Shown piece by piece: positions 20,162 through 29,698 of a DNA stretch of 64,000 nt. Origin of the DNA: Neisseria gonorrhoeae. GTDB taxonomy: Bacteria; Pseudomonadota; Gammaproteobacteria; Burkholderiales; Neisseriaceae. Each line of letters opens with the position of its first letter. The first letter of the stretch is position 1. The position numbers and the translations under genes were made by a program. Below the pieces are notes generated by a model that made no database searches, was not told the origin of the DNA, and worked only from the letters and a program-made list of their open reading frames with translations. The stretch spans positions 1 to 64,000 of the forward strand of contig NZ_QNRU01000002.1 of NCBI RefSeq assembly GCF_003315235.1, written 5' to 3'.

Positions 20162-21118
20162 ATGATTTTGACACCGCCGGACACGCCCTTTTTCCTCCGC
20201 AACGGCAATGCCGACACGATTGCCGCCAAATTCCTGCAACACCCCGCACCCGCATACCGCCGCGAGATGCTTCCCGACAGCACGGGTAAAACCAAAACCG
20301 CCTACGACTTTTCAGGCGGCATTTCGCCCGATGCGCCGCTGGTCGTGCTGTTTCACGGTTTGGAAGGAAGCAGCCGCAGCCATTACGCGGCCGAACTGAT
20401 GCTCGCGGTACGCAATCGGGGTTGGCACGGCGCAGTCGTCCATTTCCGCAGCTGCGGCGGCGTAGCGAACACCGCCCCGGTGTTCTACCACTTGGGTGAT
20501 ACCGCCGAAATCGCCTTTGCTTTGGACACGCTCACCGCGCGTTACCGTGAAATATACGCCGTCGGCGTATCGCTGGGCGGCAACGCGCCGGCAAAATATT
20601 TGGGCGAACAGGGCAAAAAGGCATTGCCGCACGCCTCGGCCGCCGTATCCGCCCCCGTTGATGCAGAGGCGGCAGGCAGCCGCTTCGACAGCGGCATCAC
20701 GCGGCTGCTCTACACGCGCTACTTCCTCCGCACACTGATACCCAAAGCACGTTCGCTCCAAGGTTTTCAGACGGCATTTGCCGCAGGGTGCAAAACACTG
20801 GGCGAGTTTGACGACCGTTTCACCGCACCGCTGCACGGCTTTGCCGACCGGCACGACTACTACCGCCAAACTTCCTGCAAACCGCTGCTCAAACACGTTG
20901 CCAAACCGCTGCTCCTGCTCAATGCCGCCAACGACCCCTTCCTGCCGCCCGAAGCCCTGCCCCGTGCGGACGAAGCGTCCGAAGCCGTTACCCTGTTCCA
21001 ACCTGCACACGGCGGGCACGCCGGCTTTGTCAGCAGCACCGGCGGCAGGCTGCACCTGCAATGGCTGCCGCAGACCGTCCTGTCCTATTTTGACAGCTTC
21101 CGCACAAACAGGCGTTAA
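20162..21118 (+). CDS. Alpha/beta hydrolase, YheT family
   Basis: A 318-residue hydrolase with the YheT-type opening LVVLFHGLEGSSRSHY (about 60-75), the nucleophile elbow GVSLGGNAPAKYL (about 135) and a late NAANDPFLPPEALP with PAHGGHAGFVSS carrying the likely catalytic His. It is a cytosolic esterase-like protein; the substrate of bacterial YheT proteins is not known. It lies between murJ and trpC on the same strand and shares no evident pathway with them. An internal DUS falls at about 20767. Confidence 0.85.
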   Translation: MILTPPDTPFFLRNGNADTIAAKFLQHPAPAYRREMLPDSTGKTKTAYDFSGGISPDAPLVVLFHGLEGSSRSHYAAELMLAVRNRGWHGAVVHFRSCGGVANTAPVFYHLGDTAEIAFALDTLTARYREIYAVGVSLGGNAPAKYLGEQGKKALPHASAAVSAPVDAEAAGSRFDSGITRLLYTRYFLRTLIPKARSLQGFQTAFAAGCKTLGEFDDRFTAPLHGFADRHDYYRQTSCKPLLKHVAKPLLLLNAANDPFLPPEALPRADEASEAVTLFQPAHGGHAGFVSSTGGRLHLQWLPQTVLSYFDSFRTNRR

Positions 21119-21168
21119 CGGTTTGATGCTAATATTCCCCCTTTCCCCGGACAAATACGGAACACGAC

Positions 21169-21951
21169 ATGACCGACATCCTCAATAAAATCCTTGCCAC
21201 CAAGGCACAGGAAGTTGCCGCCCAAAAAGCCGCCGTCAACGCCGAACACATCCGCGCACTTGCCGCAGAAGCCGCGCCCGTCCGCAGCTTCATCGATTCG
21301 ATACGCGGCAAACACCGCCTAAACCTGCCCGCCGTCATTGCCGAAATCAAAAAGGCAAGCCCGAGCAAAGGGTTAATCCGCCCCGACTTCCGCCCTGCCG
21401 AGATTGCCCGCGCCTATGAAAACGCCGGGGCGGCGTGTTTGTCGGTACTGACCGACGAACCCTATTTCCAAGGTTCGCCCGAATACCTCAAACAGGCGCG
21501 CGAAGCCGTATTGCTGCCCGTGCTGCGCAAAGACTTCATCATCGACGAATACCAGGTTTATCAGGCGCGCGCATGGGGGGCGGATGCCGTCCTGCTGATT
21601 GCCGCCGCACTGGAACAGGGACAATTGGAACGCTTTGAGGCGCTGGCGCACGAATTGGGCATGACCGTCCTGCTCGAGCTGCACGACGAAACCGAATTGG
21701 AAAAATGCCGCAACCTGACCACGCCGTTGCGGGGCGTAAACAACCGCAACCTGCGGACTTTTGAAGTCTCCCTCGACCAAACCCTGTCGCTGCTGCCCGC
21801 GCTGGAAGGCAAAACCGTCGTTACCGAAAGCGGCATTACAGGCAAGGCGGATGTGGAATTTATGCGGGCGCGCGGCGTGCATACCTTCCTGATCGGCGAA
21901 ACGTTTATGCGTGCCGACGATATTGGGGCGGAAGTGGGCAAACTCTTCTAA
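21169..21951 (+). CDS. trpC: Indole-3-glycerol phosphate synthase
   Basis: A 260-residue TIM barrel of the TrpC family, converting CdRP to indole-3-glycerol phosphate in tryptophan synthesis. Signatures are [18 protein letters not shown] (about 51-68), [33 protein letters not shown] and [16 protein letters not shown], with the catalytic Lys and Glu residues in place. It is a stand-alone TrpC, not fused to TrpF. Other trp genes are scattered, as usual in Neisseria. Confidence 0.95.
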   Translation: MTDILNKILATKAQEVAAQKAAVNAEHIRALAAEAAPVRSFIDSIRGKHRLNLPAVIAEIKKASPSKGLIRPDFRPAEIARAYENAGAACLSVLTDEPYFQGSPEYLKQAREAVLLPVLRKDFIIDEYQVYQARAWGADAVLLIAAALEQGQLERFEALAHELGMTVLLELHDETELEKCRNLTTPLRGVNNRNLRTFEVSLDQTLSLLPALEGKTVVTESGITGKADVEFMRARGVHTFLIGETFMRADDIGAEVGKLF

Positions 21952-22013
21952 AATCCCGATTTCAGACGGCATATTGCCGCCGACCGACCAACACCCTTAC
22001 CGGACACGGAACA

Positions 22014-24317
22014 ATGACGCACCGACCCACCGCCAGACAGATTTTGCACGAAGTATTCGGCTATCCCGAATTTCGCGGCAGGCAGGAGGATGTCATCAAT
22101 ACTTTGGCAGGCGGCGGCAGTTTGACGGTGCTGATGCCGACGGGCGGGGGCAAGTCTTTGTGTTACCAGATTCCGGCGCTGATGCGCGAAGGCGTGGCGG
22201 TTGTCGTATCGCCGCTGATTGCGCTGATGAACGACCAAGTGGCCAGCCTGCATGTGGCCGGGATTGAAGCGGCGGCAGTCAACAGCGGCACATCGGCAGA
22301 TGAGGCGCGCGAGATTGCCGACAAGCTTGCCCAAGGCCGTCTGAAGCTGCTTTATGTCGCGCCGGAACGCTTGGTTACCGACCGCTTTTTACGTTTTCTC
22401 GACCAACAAACCGTCAGCCTGTTCGCCATTGACGAAGCGCACTGCGTCAGCCGGTGGGGACACGATTTCCGCCCCGAATATCAACAGCTCGGTATGCTTG
22501 CCGAACGCTATCCGAACATCCCGCGCATCGCCCTGACCGCCACCGCCGATGCCGCCACGCGCGCCGACATCAAGCATTATCTGCACTTGGACGACGCGTC
22601 CGAATTTGTCTCCAGCTTTGACCGCACGAATATTTATTATCAGGTTATCGAAAAAAACAACGGCAAAAAACAATTGCTGGATTTCATCCGCAAAGAAATG
22701 ACGGGGCAAAGCGGCATTGTGTATTGCCTAAGCCGCAAAAAGGTTGAAGATGCGGCGCAGTTTTTGCGTGAAAACGGATTAAACGCGATTCCGTATCATG
22801 CCGGTTTGAGCATGGACGTGCGCGAGGAAAACCAACGCCGCTTTACGCATGAAGACAATATTATCGTGGTGGCGACCGTGGCGTTCGGCATGGGCATAGA
22901 CAAACCCGACGTGCGCTTTGTCGCCCATCTCGATATGCCCCAGAGTGTCGAACATTTCTATCAGGAATCAGGGCGCGCCGGCCGGGACGGGCTGCCTGCC
23001 GTGAGTTGGCTGTGTTACGGCTTGAACGATTGGGTGTTGCTGCGCGAACGGATTGCCGAAGGCAACAGCGACGAGGTGCAAAAGCAAATCGAAATACAAA
23101 AACTCGATGCCATGCTTTCCGTCTGCGAAACCGCCGCCTGCCGCCGCGTACTGCTGCTCAAACATTTCGGCGAAGCATCCGAACCCTGCGGACATTGTGA
23201 CAACTGCCTGCATCCGCCCGTACGGTTTGACGGCACGGTGTTGGTGCAAAAATTACTCAGCTGCGTGTACCGCGCCGGACAACGCTTTGCCGCCGGTTAC
23301 ATCACCAACCTTTTGCGCGGCAAAAGCGACGATTGGATACGCGGCAACCGGCACGAGCAACTGTCCACATTCGGCATCGGCGCGGAATTGTCCGACAAAG
23401 AATGGCGCAGCGTCATCCGCCAGTGCATCAGCCTCGGCTACCTCACCGTCAACATTGCCCGATATCAGGCATTGCAACTGACCGAAGCCGCCAAAAAAGT
23501 CCTCAAAGGCGAAACCGAAGTGATGCTGCGCCCGCTCAAGCGCGACAAGCCCGCCACCCGCACCCTCAAAGACAACTGGCTGCGTACCGAACGCGAAGAA
23601 CGCCTGTGGCAGGCATTGCGCGTTTGGCGCATGAAACAGGCTGAAGCCGAAGGCATCCCCGCCTATATGATTTTCGGCGACAAAACCCTGCGCGACCTTG
23701 TCGAAAAAATGCCGCAAAACCTCAACGGGCTGCACGACATCTACGGCTTGGGCGAAGCCAAAACCGAACGTTTCGGACACGGCATACTCAAAGTCTGCCA
23801 AAACGCTGCCGACTTTAGCCACGATGCCGTCATCCGTCCGCAAACCGAACGCGAACAACAACTGCGTCAAAAACTCGAAGCCTGGCGGTATGAACAGGCA
23901 AGGGCGGAAAACTGCGCCCTGCATACCGTCCTCTCCGACGAAAGCCTTGCCGATATGCTTGCCGCCACGCCCGAAACCGAAACCGACCTCGAAGCCGTAC
24001 ACGGCTTGGGCAGCGTACGCGCCGCCAAATACGGACGGGACATCCTCGCCGTCTGCCGTCCGTTTTCAGACGGCATCGATGAAACCGCCAAACACAAACG
24101 CTGCCTGATGCGCGCCCTGATTCAATGGTGCAACGAAACCGCAAAACACGAACAGTCCGAACCCTACCGCATTCTCAGCAAAGCCGCCCTGCGCGCCATT
24201 GCCGCCAAACAGCCGGAAGGTTTGGCGGAGCTTGCCGCCGTATACGGCGTAGGCGAAGAAAAAGCCGCACGTTACGGTGCGGCGGTGTTGGCGGTGTTGG
24301 AACGGGATGCCGTCTGA
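22014..24317 (+). CDS. recQ: ATP-dependent DNA helicase RecQ with three HRDC-type repeats
   Basis: A 767-residue RecQ helicase. Walker A is PTGGGKSLCYQIPAL; the DEAH-type box is AIDEAHCVSRWGHDFRPEY; motif VI is ESGRAGRDG; the zinc-binding RQC cysteines are in CETAACRR and PCGHCDNC. After the winged helix (about to 500) come three similar C-terminal modules (about 530-605, 620-690, 700-767), each with a YMIFGDKTL/HTVLSDESL/YRILSKAAL-like helix and an AVYGVGEEKAARYG-like hairpin. Most bacterial RecQ have one HRDC; the triple arrangement is characteristic of Neisseria and has been tied to pilin antigenic variation and repair. A DUS lies between the second and third repeats (about 24065). Confidence 0.95.
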   Translation: MTHRPTARQILHEVFGYPEFRGRQEDVINTLAGGGSLTVLMPTGGGKSLCYQIPALMREGVAVVVSPLIALMNDQVASLHVAGIEAAAVNSGTSADEAREIADKLAQGRLKLLYVAPERLVTDRFLRFLDQQTVSLFAIDEAHCVSRWGHDFRPEYQQLGMLAERYPNIPRIALTATADAATRADIKHYLHLDDASEFVSSFDRTNIYYQVIEKNNGKKQLLDFIRKEMTGQSGIVYCLSRKKVEDAAQFLRENGLNAIPYHAGLSMDVREENQRRFTHEDNIIVVATVAFGMGIDKPDVRFVAHLDMPQSVEHFYQESGRAGRDGLPAVSWLCYGLNDWVLLRERIAEGNSDEVQKQIEIQKLDAMLSVCETAACRRVLLLKHFGEASEPCGHCDNCLHPPVRFDGTVLVQKLLSCVYRAGQRFAAGYITNLLRGKSDDWIRGNRHEQLSTFGIGAELSDKEWRSVIRQCISLGYLTVNIARYQALQLTEAAKKVLKGETEVMLRPLKRDKPATRTLKDNWLRTEREERLWQALRVWRMKQAEAEGIPAYMIFGDKTLRDLVEKMPQNLNGLHDIYGLGEAKTERFGHGILKVCQNAADFSHDAVIRPQTEREQQLRQKLEAWRYEQARAENCALHTVLSDESLADMLAATPETETDLEAVHGLGSVRAAKYGRDILAVCRPFSDGIDETAKHKRCLMRALIQWCNETAKHEQSEPYRILSKAALRAIAAKQPEGLAELAAVYGVGEEKAARYGAAVLAVLERDAV

Positions 24318-24344
24318 AGCCCGTTACCAAGTTTCAGACGGCAT
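24307..24344 (+). terminator. DUS inverted-repeat terminator after recQ
   Basis: ATGCCGTCTGAA, overlapping the recQ stop codon, pairs with TTCAGACGGCAT across a 14-base loop. It also faces the end of the convergent LRR-like gene. Confidence 0.7.
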
Positions 24345-24353
24345 TGCCTCTGT

Positions 24354-25727
24354 TTAAAAATTCCTGTTTTTATCAAATATTTCAAACAGTTTTTCCTTGT
24401 CGGCACAAGACCCATCCGGTATCAGGTCCAATATCGTTTCCAACGCCTCGGCAATATCTTCCCGCTCTACCGTGTCGATAAAGTGTTTTTTGTCCATTTT
24501 GTTGAAACCTCCGGTATAGGCTTTGACCGCCTCTGCCAGCCCCTCCCCTGTGTTTTCAGGCGGATTGCCGAGCAGTTTGACCACGCCGGCACGGGTTTTC
24601 CGGTACAGCTCCGCCGCTTTTTTGGCATGGCTTTTCGGGATATGCTCCGCGCCGTCCCAATCGCGGAAGGGGTTGTCGAAATTTTGCGCCAGCCATTCGG
24701 GTTTTCGGGCTTTTTCTATCCACAGGTCCAGCCCGTCTTCCTTCCGTTTCTTATAAAGTTTCTTCACTGCCTTCGCCGCCTCTTCGGGCAGGCTGCTCAT
24801 CCACAGCCTGTGCAGCTTCGGCAGCCGGTCGGGATGAGGGATGTCGTCCGCGCCGAAACCGAACAAATCTACGGCAGTGAACACTTCCAAATCCTCAAAT
24901 CCCGATACGGCGGAAAAATTGGCGATATTGCCCGGTTTGCCCCACAGCCGTATGGTTTTGAGCTTGGGATACGTTTCCGACAGGTTTTGCATATCGAAAT
25001 CGGCAATGCCCATGACGTTGACGGCGGTCAGGTTTTCCAAACCCCGCACTTTGGGAACGCTTTTGCCCACTTCCAAAATCAGACCCGCGCCCTTTCCGGC
25101 GGTACAGACCTTGCAGTTTTCCTTGATTTCGCCTTTCAGGTTCAGGCTGTCCAAGCCTTCGTTCAAATAAAGCGATTCCACGCCGGTCATATCGACAGAA
25201 AGGTCGGTTATGCGCGTATTGCTGAAATCCAGCACGGTCTGACCGTGGTTTTCCAGACACAATCGGGTGATAAACGGATATTCCTCCAGATATTCATATA
25301 GATTTTTATGCCACTTGGTCAGAAACAGCGAAGACAGGCAGGGAAACGCCTTCAGTTCCATCGCGTCTTCAAAATCATCCCAAACATCGCTCAAATTCTG
25401 TTTGGATATGCCGTATTCCCGTCCGGCAAACATCACGGTATTTTTGCTTTTGGCGGCTTTTTTGAATGCCTTTCTCTGTTTTTCGGGTATCTGCCGCCAT
25501 CTCAACTGACGGTACACGTCGTAGCCGTCGCCCCAAAAAGAGGCATACCGCTGCGTGTCTTCGCCGCACAGCGGCGCGGTATTCCCAACCCGTACATATC
25601 CCGTCGGCACGACGGCACTTGCCTTATACATGTGCAGACCGCGTTCCCAATACATAAAGTCTTTGTAAAGCGGTTTCAAATCCGCCAGCTCCGCCGCCCC
25701 AAGCGGTTTGTTGCCCCGCCAGTCCAA
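24354..25727 (-). CDS. LRR-like protein of unknown function, 5' end adjoining a Correia element
   Basis: At least 457 residues. The middle (about 150-330) has irregular leucine-rich repeats of the form ITDLSVDMTGVESLYLNEGL, SLNLKGEIKENCKVCTAG and LKTIRLWGKPGNIANFS. The C-terminus (about 330-457) is charged and helical (KAVKKLYKKRKEDGLDLWIEKA). No signal peptide is seen. Similar neisserial proteins are often labelled gliding motility protein without proof. The start given here is a TTG; no ATG or GTG exists upstream. The same frame stays open with coherent sequence (GDVYCVYNIRLKQYTACQV) for about 46 more codons, up to a TGA inside a Correia element at about 25866. The insertion seems to have removed the native start, so the gene may be silent or use an unusual start. 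Confidence 0.6.
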   Translation of the reverse strand: MDWRGNKPLGAAELADLKPLYKDFMYWERGLHMYKASAVVPTGYVRVGNTAPLCGEDTQRYASFWGDGYDVYRQLRWRQIPEKQRKAFKKAAKSKNTVMFAGREYGISKQNLSDVWDDFEDAMELKAFPCLSSLFLTKWHKNLYEYLEEYPFITRLCLENHGQTVLDFSNTRITDLSVDMTGVESLYLNEGLDSLNLKGEIKENCKVCTAGKGAGLILEVGKSVPKVRGLENLTAVNVMGIADFDMQNLSETYPKLKTIRLWGKPGNIANFSAVSGFEDLEVFTAVDLFGFGADDIPHPDRLPKLHRLWMSSLPEEAAKAVKKLYKKRKEDGLDLWIEKARKPEWLAQNFDNPFRDWDGAEHIPKSHAKKAAELYRKTRAGVVKLLGNPPENTGEGLAEAVKAYTGGFNKMDKKHFIDTVEREDIAEALETILDLIPDGSCADKEKLFEIFDKNRNF

Positions 25728-25845
25728 AGCCAGCAGGGTCGCATGTGTTTTTTTGCCACCGTGTTCTTCAACTCGGGTAACCTGGCAGGCAGTGTACTGC
25801 TTCAGTCTGATGTTATAGACGCAATATACGTCTCCGGCATCGGCA

Positions 25846-25952
25846 CATAGTGGATTAAATTTAAATCAGGACAAGGCGGCGAAGCCGCGGACAGTACAGA
25901 TAGTACGGCAAGGCGAGCCAACGCCGTACCGGTTTAAATTTAATTCACTATA
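25846..25952. repeat. Correia repeat enclosed element (about 107 bp)
   Basis: ATAGTGGATTAAATTTAAATCAGGACAAGG-type left end and a GGTTTAAATTTAATTCACTATA right end form the inverted termini, with the GTACGGCAAGGCGAGCC core. It abuts the 5' end of the LRR-like coding frame, whose first in-frame stop is contributed by the element. Confidence 0.85.
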
Positions 25953-25992
25953 CATCGGCATTTCCTTTATTTCTGTCGGTTTTCACAGACAA

Positions 25993-26029
25993 ATGCCGTC
26001 TGAAACTTGGAAACGGCTTCAGACGTCAT
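25993..26029. terminator. Imperfect DUS inverted repeat downstream of bioC
   Basis: ATGCCGTCTGAAAC faces GGCTTCAGACGTCAT (mismatches in the outer stem). Placed eight bases after the bioC stop in the minus direction, it is a likely terminator of bioH-bioC. Confidence 0.55.
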
Positions 26030-26036
26030 CTGCACA

Positions 26037-26825
26037 TCATCTCTTCGGAAAAAAACGCACCACGTTCTCCCCCTGCGGCAGCACCAGTTTTTTCACGGCG
26101 TGTCCGTACACCGTTTCCAGCGTAATGCCCAAACCGCCTTCCCGTTCAAATATCGCCCCGGCACACGAACGCGCGGCGTTTTCGTCGTCCCACGCCACCG
26201 CCCGCCAAACGCCCAGCGTGTCCATATCCGCCCAAAACGTTTCCGCCTTTTTGTAGTCCAACACCAGCTTCGCCGTATCGGTAACTGGATCGTAAAAGCC
26301 GTTTTCGGCGAGCATATCGGCCAAGTCGTGCATATCGGGAAACATCACGCTGCGGCTTTCAATGCCGTTTTCTTTCAGACGGGATTTCAGTTCCGCCAAG
26401 GTATCGCGCCCGAAGCAGGTGAAAAACAGCAGCCCGTCCGTCTTCAGCGCGCGCGCCCAGTTGTGCAGCACGGGAAGGATTTGTTCCGCCGCCAACAGTC
26501 CGAGGTTCGACCACAACATATCGGCACACGCTTCGGGCAGCGGCACGGTCGGGGATTGGCAGTGCTGCACCACGCCCCTGCCCGTCAGTTTTTGCCAGAA
26601 ACCGCCCTTGCGCGCGGCTGCGGCAGCCGCCAAAAAATCCGCACGGGAATCGTATTCTTCAAATACCGCCAGCGGATAGCGCTTCGCCAACAGGCTGCGG
26701 CTGATGTCCGCATCCGCACCGGCAAGCAGGATATGCCCGGGCGCGTTGCGGACGAGTGTCAGGCGTTGGTCGGTATGTTCGGCAAGATGGCGGTGAACCT
26801 GCCAGCATTTGTCCTGCGGATTCAT
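26037..26825 (-). CDS. bioC: Malonyl-ACP O-methyltransferase BioC
   Basis: A 262-residue SAM-dependent methyltransferase-like protein with a degenerate glycine loop ([16 protein letters not shown]), an acidic strand ([11 protein letters not shown]) and the motif [36 protein letters not shown], typical of BioC (SNLALQW in E. coli). BioC caps malonyl-ACP to start pimelate synthesis for biotin. The start codon overlaps the bioH stop by four bases (ATGA), so the pair is translationally coupled, which supports the pathway call. Confidence 0.85.
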   Translation of the reverse strand: MNPQDKCWQVHRHLAEHTDQRLTLVRNAPGHILLAGADADISRSLLAKRYPLAVFEEYDSRADFLAAAAAARKGGFWQKLTGRGVVQHCQSPTVPLPEACADMLWSNLGLLAAEQILPVLHNWARALKTDGLLFFTCFGRDTLAELKSRLKENGIESRSVMFPDMHDLADMLAENGFYDPVTDTAKLVLDYKKAETFWADMDTLGVWRAVAWDDENAARSCAGAIFEREGGLGITLETVYGHAVKKLVLPQGENVVRFFPKR

Positions 26826-27571
26826 GTCAAACCCCCTTCGACAAAGTCGCGGTACAGCGCGGCAAACACTTCCGCATGGCTCAAAAACGGCGCGTGTGCC
26901 GCCTTTTCCATCACAACCAGCCTGCTTCCTTTCAAATGCCGATGCAGATACTCGCCCATACGCGGCGGTGTAATCGCGTCTTTGCCGCCGAACACCAGCA
27001 GTACCGGAACATCTATCTTGTCCAACAAATGCCGCGCATCCGCCCTTTCCGCCGCGTCCAAAGCTTCCTGTAAGGCTTGAGGCGTGCCGCAGCGCGCCAA
27101 ATCGGGCAGGATTCTGCCGATGATTTCGGCGGCATCAGGCGTGTGCAGAAGCTGGAGTTGTAGAAACTGTTTGATATGTTTGGCATAATCCGTTCGGAAC
27201 GCGCCGACCATTTTGCCCAGTGCAGGCGCGGCAAGCCCTTCGGGATAGTCTTCGGCAGCCGTCAGCCGTGCGAAACTCGCCGTCAGGCAGAGCGAACGGA
27301 CTTTGTCGGGATGGCGCGCCGCCAGATACAGCGCGACCAATCCGCCGAGTGACCAGCCGAGAATGTCGGCCGACGTATCGATTTGAGCGGCAATGCCGTC
27401 GGCAGCTGCCTCAATATCGAAGGGTTGCGCGAAGGGCGCGTCCCCGTGTCCGGGCAAATCGACGGCGGACACCGGCCACGTTGCGGGCAGGCGCGGCATC
27501 AAATCGTCGAACGCGTGGCGGTTCGCCCCCCAACCGTGTATCAGGTAAACTTTTTTGGCAGCATCAGGCAT
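26822..27571 (-). CDS. bioH: Pimeloyl-ACP methyl ester carboxylesterase BioH
   Basis: A 249-residue alpha/beta hydrolase with an oxyanion [11 protein letters not shown] (about 10-20), the nucleophile GWSLGG (about 80), a late [11 protein letters not shown] carrying the Asp, and [12 protein letters not shown] with the His. It removes the methyl cap from pimeloyl-ACP before BioF. The start at [13 protein letters not shown] was chosen because an AGAGAG site precedes it and upstream in-frame sequence belongs to comF on the other strand. Its start codon overlaps the comF start codon. Confidence 0.88.
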   Translation of the reverse strand: MPDAAKKVYLIHGWGANRHAFDDLMPRLPATWPVSAVDLPGHGDAPFAQPFDIEAAADGIAAQIDTSADILGWSLGGLVALYLAARHPDKVRSLCLTASFARLTAAEDYPEGLAAPALGKMVGAFRTDYAKHIKQFLQLQLLHTPDAAEIIGRILPDLARCGTPQALQEALDAAERADARHLLDKIDVPVLLVFGGKDAITPPRMGEYLHRHLKGSRLVVMEKAAHAPFLSHAEVFAALYRDFVEGGLT

Positions 27572-28295
27572 GAATTTTCTCTCTTGTTGGCGGCGCATCG
27601 CAGACGCGCCCACTATCAGGCGTTGCGTATTATGCCACGGTTCGTCCGGCGTTTCAGACGGCATCTGCGCCGGCTGCAATACCGATTTGGCGGCATACCG
27701 CACCGACGCGGCAAACAGCTGCCCCCTGTGTTTCAGGCACGTTCAAGGCGGCGCGGTGTGCGGCGGATGTCAGAAAAAACCGCCCGCATTCGACCGGATG
27801 TGGGCATCGCTGCATTACGAACCGCCCGTCAGCAATATGATACGCGCGCTGAAGCACTTGGCTGATTTGGGCATGGCGCAGCCGCTGGCAGACCTGACGA
27901 TGCAGAATCCGCCCGACCGGCTTTCAGACGAATGTTTCGATTTCGTCCTACCCGTTCCGCTAAGCAGGGAGCGGCTGCTGCAACGCGGGTTCAACCAAAG
28001 CGAGAGCATCGTCGGGTTGTTGGCGCAACGCTACGGCTGGCAGATACTGCCCCGACACACCGTATTCCGACACCACCGCCCGCCGCAAAGCACGCTCAAA
28101 GGCGGCGAACGGCGGCGAAACATCAAAAACGCCTTTGAAATCCGCACACCGATACCGGAAAACTGTAATATTTTGTTAATCGACGATGTCTTTACCACCG
28201 GCGCGACGCTGGACGAATTGGCAAAGACACTGAAAAAATCGGGCGCAAACCGAATCTGCTGCTGGACGCTGGCACGCACGCCAATGAAAAAATAA
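27570..28295 (+). CDS. comF: ComF-family phosphoribosyltransferase-like competence protein
   Basis: A 241-residue protein with an N-terminal zinc-ribbon-like cysteine cluster ([31 protein letters not shown]) and a C-terminal type I phosphoribosyltransferase domain with the PRPP loop [16 protein letters not shown] (about 199-214). ComF is required for a late, cytosolic step of DNA uptake in other naturally competent bacteria. The chosen ATG shares bases with the bioH start on the opposite strand (CATG); a start downstream is possible because only a weak AGG precedes the ATG. Confidence 0.82.
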   Translation: MNFLSCWRRIADAPTIRRCVLCHGSSGVSDGICAGCNTDLAAYRTDAANSCPLCFRHVQGGAVCGGCQKKPPAFDRMWASLHYEPPVSNMIRALKHLADLGMAQPLADLTMQNPPDRLSDECFDFVLPVPLSRERLLQRGFNQSESIVGLLAQRYGWQILPRHTVFRHHRPPQSTLKGGERRRNIKNAFEIRTPIPENCNILLIDDVFTTGATLDELAKTLKKSGANRICCWTLARTPMKK

Positions 28296-28359
28296 CTAAA
28301 TTTTTTGACACCCCATCCGCCTTATGGCAAGGTTACGCGCCTATAAGTGATTGATATTT

Positions 28360-28824
28360 ATGCTTACCATCGTTTTATATCAGCCGGAAATCCCCCCGAA
28401 CACGGGCAACATCATCCGCCTGTGCGCCAATACCGGCGCGGATTTGCACCTTGTCAAACCGCTCGGCTTCCCATTGGATTCCGCCAAAATGAAACGCGCC
28501 GGGCTCGACTACCACGAATTCGCCAGCCTGACGGTGCACGAAAACTTCGACGACTGCCTCAAGTCGCTGGCAGGCCGACGTATTTTCGCCCTGACCACCA
28601 AAGGCACGGCGCGCCCCGATGAAACCGCGTTTCAAAAAGGCGACGTTTTACTGTTCGGGCCGGAAACGCGCGGGCTGCCTGCCGACATCCTCGACAGCCT
28701 GCCCGCCGCGCAAAAAATCCGCCTGCCGATGCGGCCCGGCAGCCGGAGTATGAACCTTTCCAACACCGTCTCCGTGATTCTCTTTGAAGCGTGGCGGCAA
28801 CACGGTTACGCAGGCGGCGTTTGA
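28360..28824 (+). CDS. trmL: tRNA (cytidine/uridine-2'-O-)-methyltransferase TrmL
   Basis: A 154-residue SPOUT methyltransferase, the typical minimal TrmL length. Motifs in order are LYQPEIPPNTGNIIRLCANTG, LLFGPETRGLP and LPMRPGSRSMNLSNTVSVILFEAWRQ, the last forming the trefoil-knot SAM site. It 2'-O-methylates wobble nucleotide 34 of certain leucine tRNAs. It follows comF by 64 bases on the same strand. Confidence 0.93.
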   Translation: MLTIVLYQPEIPPNTGNIIRLCANTGADLHLVKPLGFPLDSAKMKRAGLDYHEFASLTVHENFDDCLKSLAGRRIFALTTKGTARPDETAFQKGDVLLFGPETRGLPADILDSLPAAQKIRLPMRPGSRSMNLSNTVSVILFEAWRQHGYAGGV

Positions 28825-28951
28825 ACGCAGGTTCATGCCGTCTGAAAACCGTTCGGACACATTCCGAACCGCTGCCGCAGCGTGCGGCGGTTCGGAACGC
28901 GTCCGTAGGGCATAATGCCCATCCGTCTTCAACTCAAGAACGGAACACATT

Positions 28952-29638
28952 TTGACTTTAACCCGAAAAACCCTTTTCCTCCTCACCGCCGCGTTCGGCA
29001 CACACTCCCTTCAGACGGCATCCGCCGACGCAGTGGTCAAGGCGGAAAAACTGCACGCCTCCGCCAACCGCAGCTACAAAGTCGCCGAATTCACGCAAAC
29101 CGGCAACGCCTCGTGGTACGGCGGCAGGTTTCACGGGCGCAAAACTTCCGGCGGAGACCGCTACGATATGAACGCCTTTACCGCCGCCCACAAAACCCTG
29201 CCCATCCCCAGCCATGTGCGCGTAACCAACACCAAAAACGGCAAAAGCGTCATCGTCCGCGTCAACGACCGCGGCCCCTTCCACGGCAACCGCATCATCG
29301 ACGTATCCAAAGCCGCCGCGCAAAAATTGGGCTTTGTCAGCCAAGGGACGGCACACGTCAAAATCGAACAAATCGTCCCGGGCCAATCCGCACCGGTTGC
29401 CGAAAACAAAGACATCTTTATCGACTTGAAATCTTTCGGTACGGAACACGAAGCACAAGCCTATCTGAACCAAGCCGCCCAAAATTTCGCCGCTTCGTCA
29501 TCAAGCCCGAACCTCTCGGTTGAAAAACGCCGTTACGAATACGTTGTCAAAATGGGCCCGTTTGCCTCGCAGGAACGCGCCGCCGAAGCCGAAGCGCAGG
29601 CACGCGGTATGGTTCGGGCGGTACTGACCTCCGGTTGA
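28952..29638 (+). CDS. rlpA: RlpA-like septal ring protein with SPOR domain
   Basis: A 228-residue exported protein. A TTG start gives a signal peptide (TLTRKTLFLLTAAFGTHSLQTASA); there is no ATG before the double-psi beta-barrel. That domain (about 48-130) shows NASWYGGRFHGRKTSGGDRYDM, TAAHKTLPIPSHVRV and RVNDRGPFHGNRIIDVSKAAA, with the catalytic Asp of lytic transglycosylase-type RlpA. A SPOR-like domain ends the protein (YVVKMGPFASQERAAEAEAQA). The segment just before ASWYG is shorter than in relatives, where a GK-x-Y-x-P stretch usually occurs. A DUS lies in the signal peptide region. Confidence 0.85.
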   Translation: MTLTRKTLFLLTAAFGTHSLQTASADAVVKAEKLHASANRSYKVAEFTQTGNASWYGGRFHGRKTSGGDRYDMNAFTAAHKTLPIPSHVRVTNTKNGKSVIVRVNDRGPFHGNRIIDVSKAAAQKLGFVSQGTAHVKIEQIVPGQSAPVAENKDIFIDLKSFGTEHEAQAYLNQAAQNFAASSSSPNLSVEKRRYEYVVKMGPFASQERAAEAEAQARGMVRAVLTSG

Positions 29639-29698
29639 CGGTTATTCGATACCTTATTAATATCCCCATTTTTCAACCCCTGATTTACAAGGGCAAAT

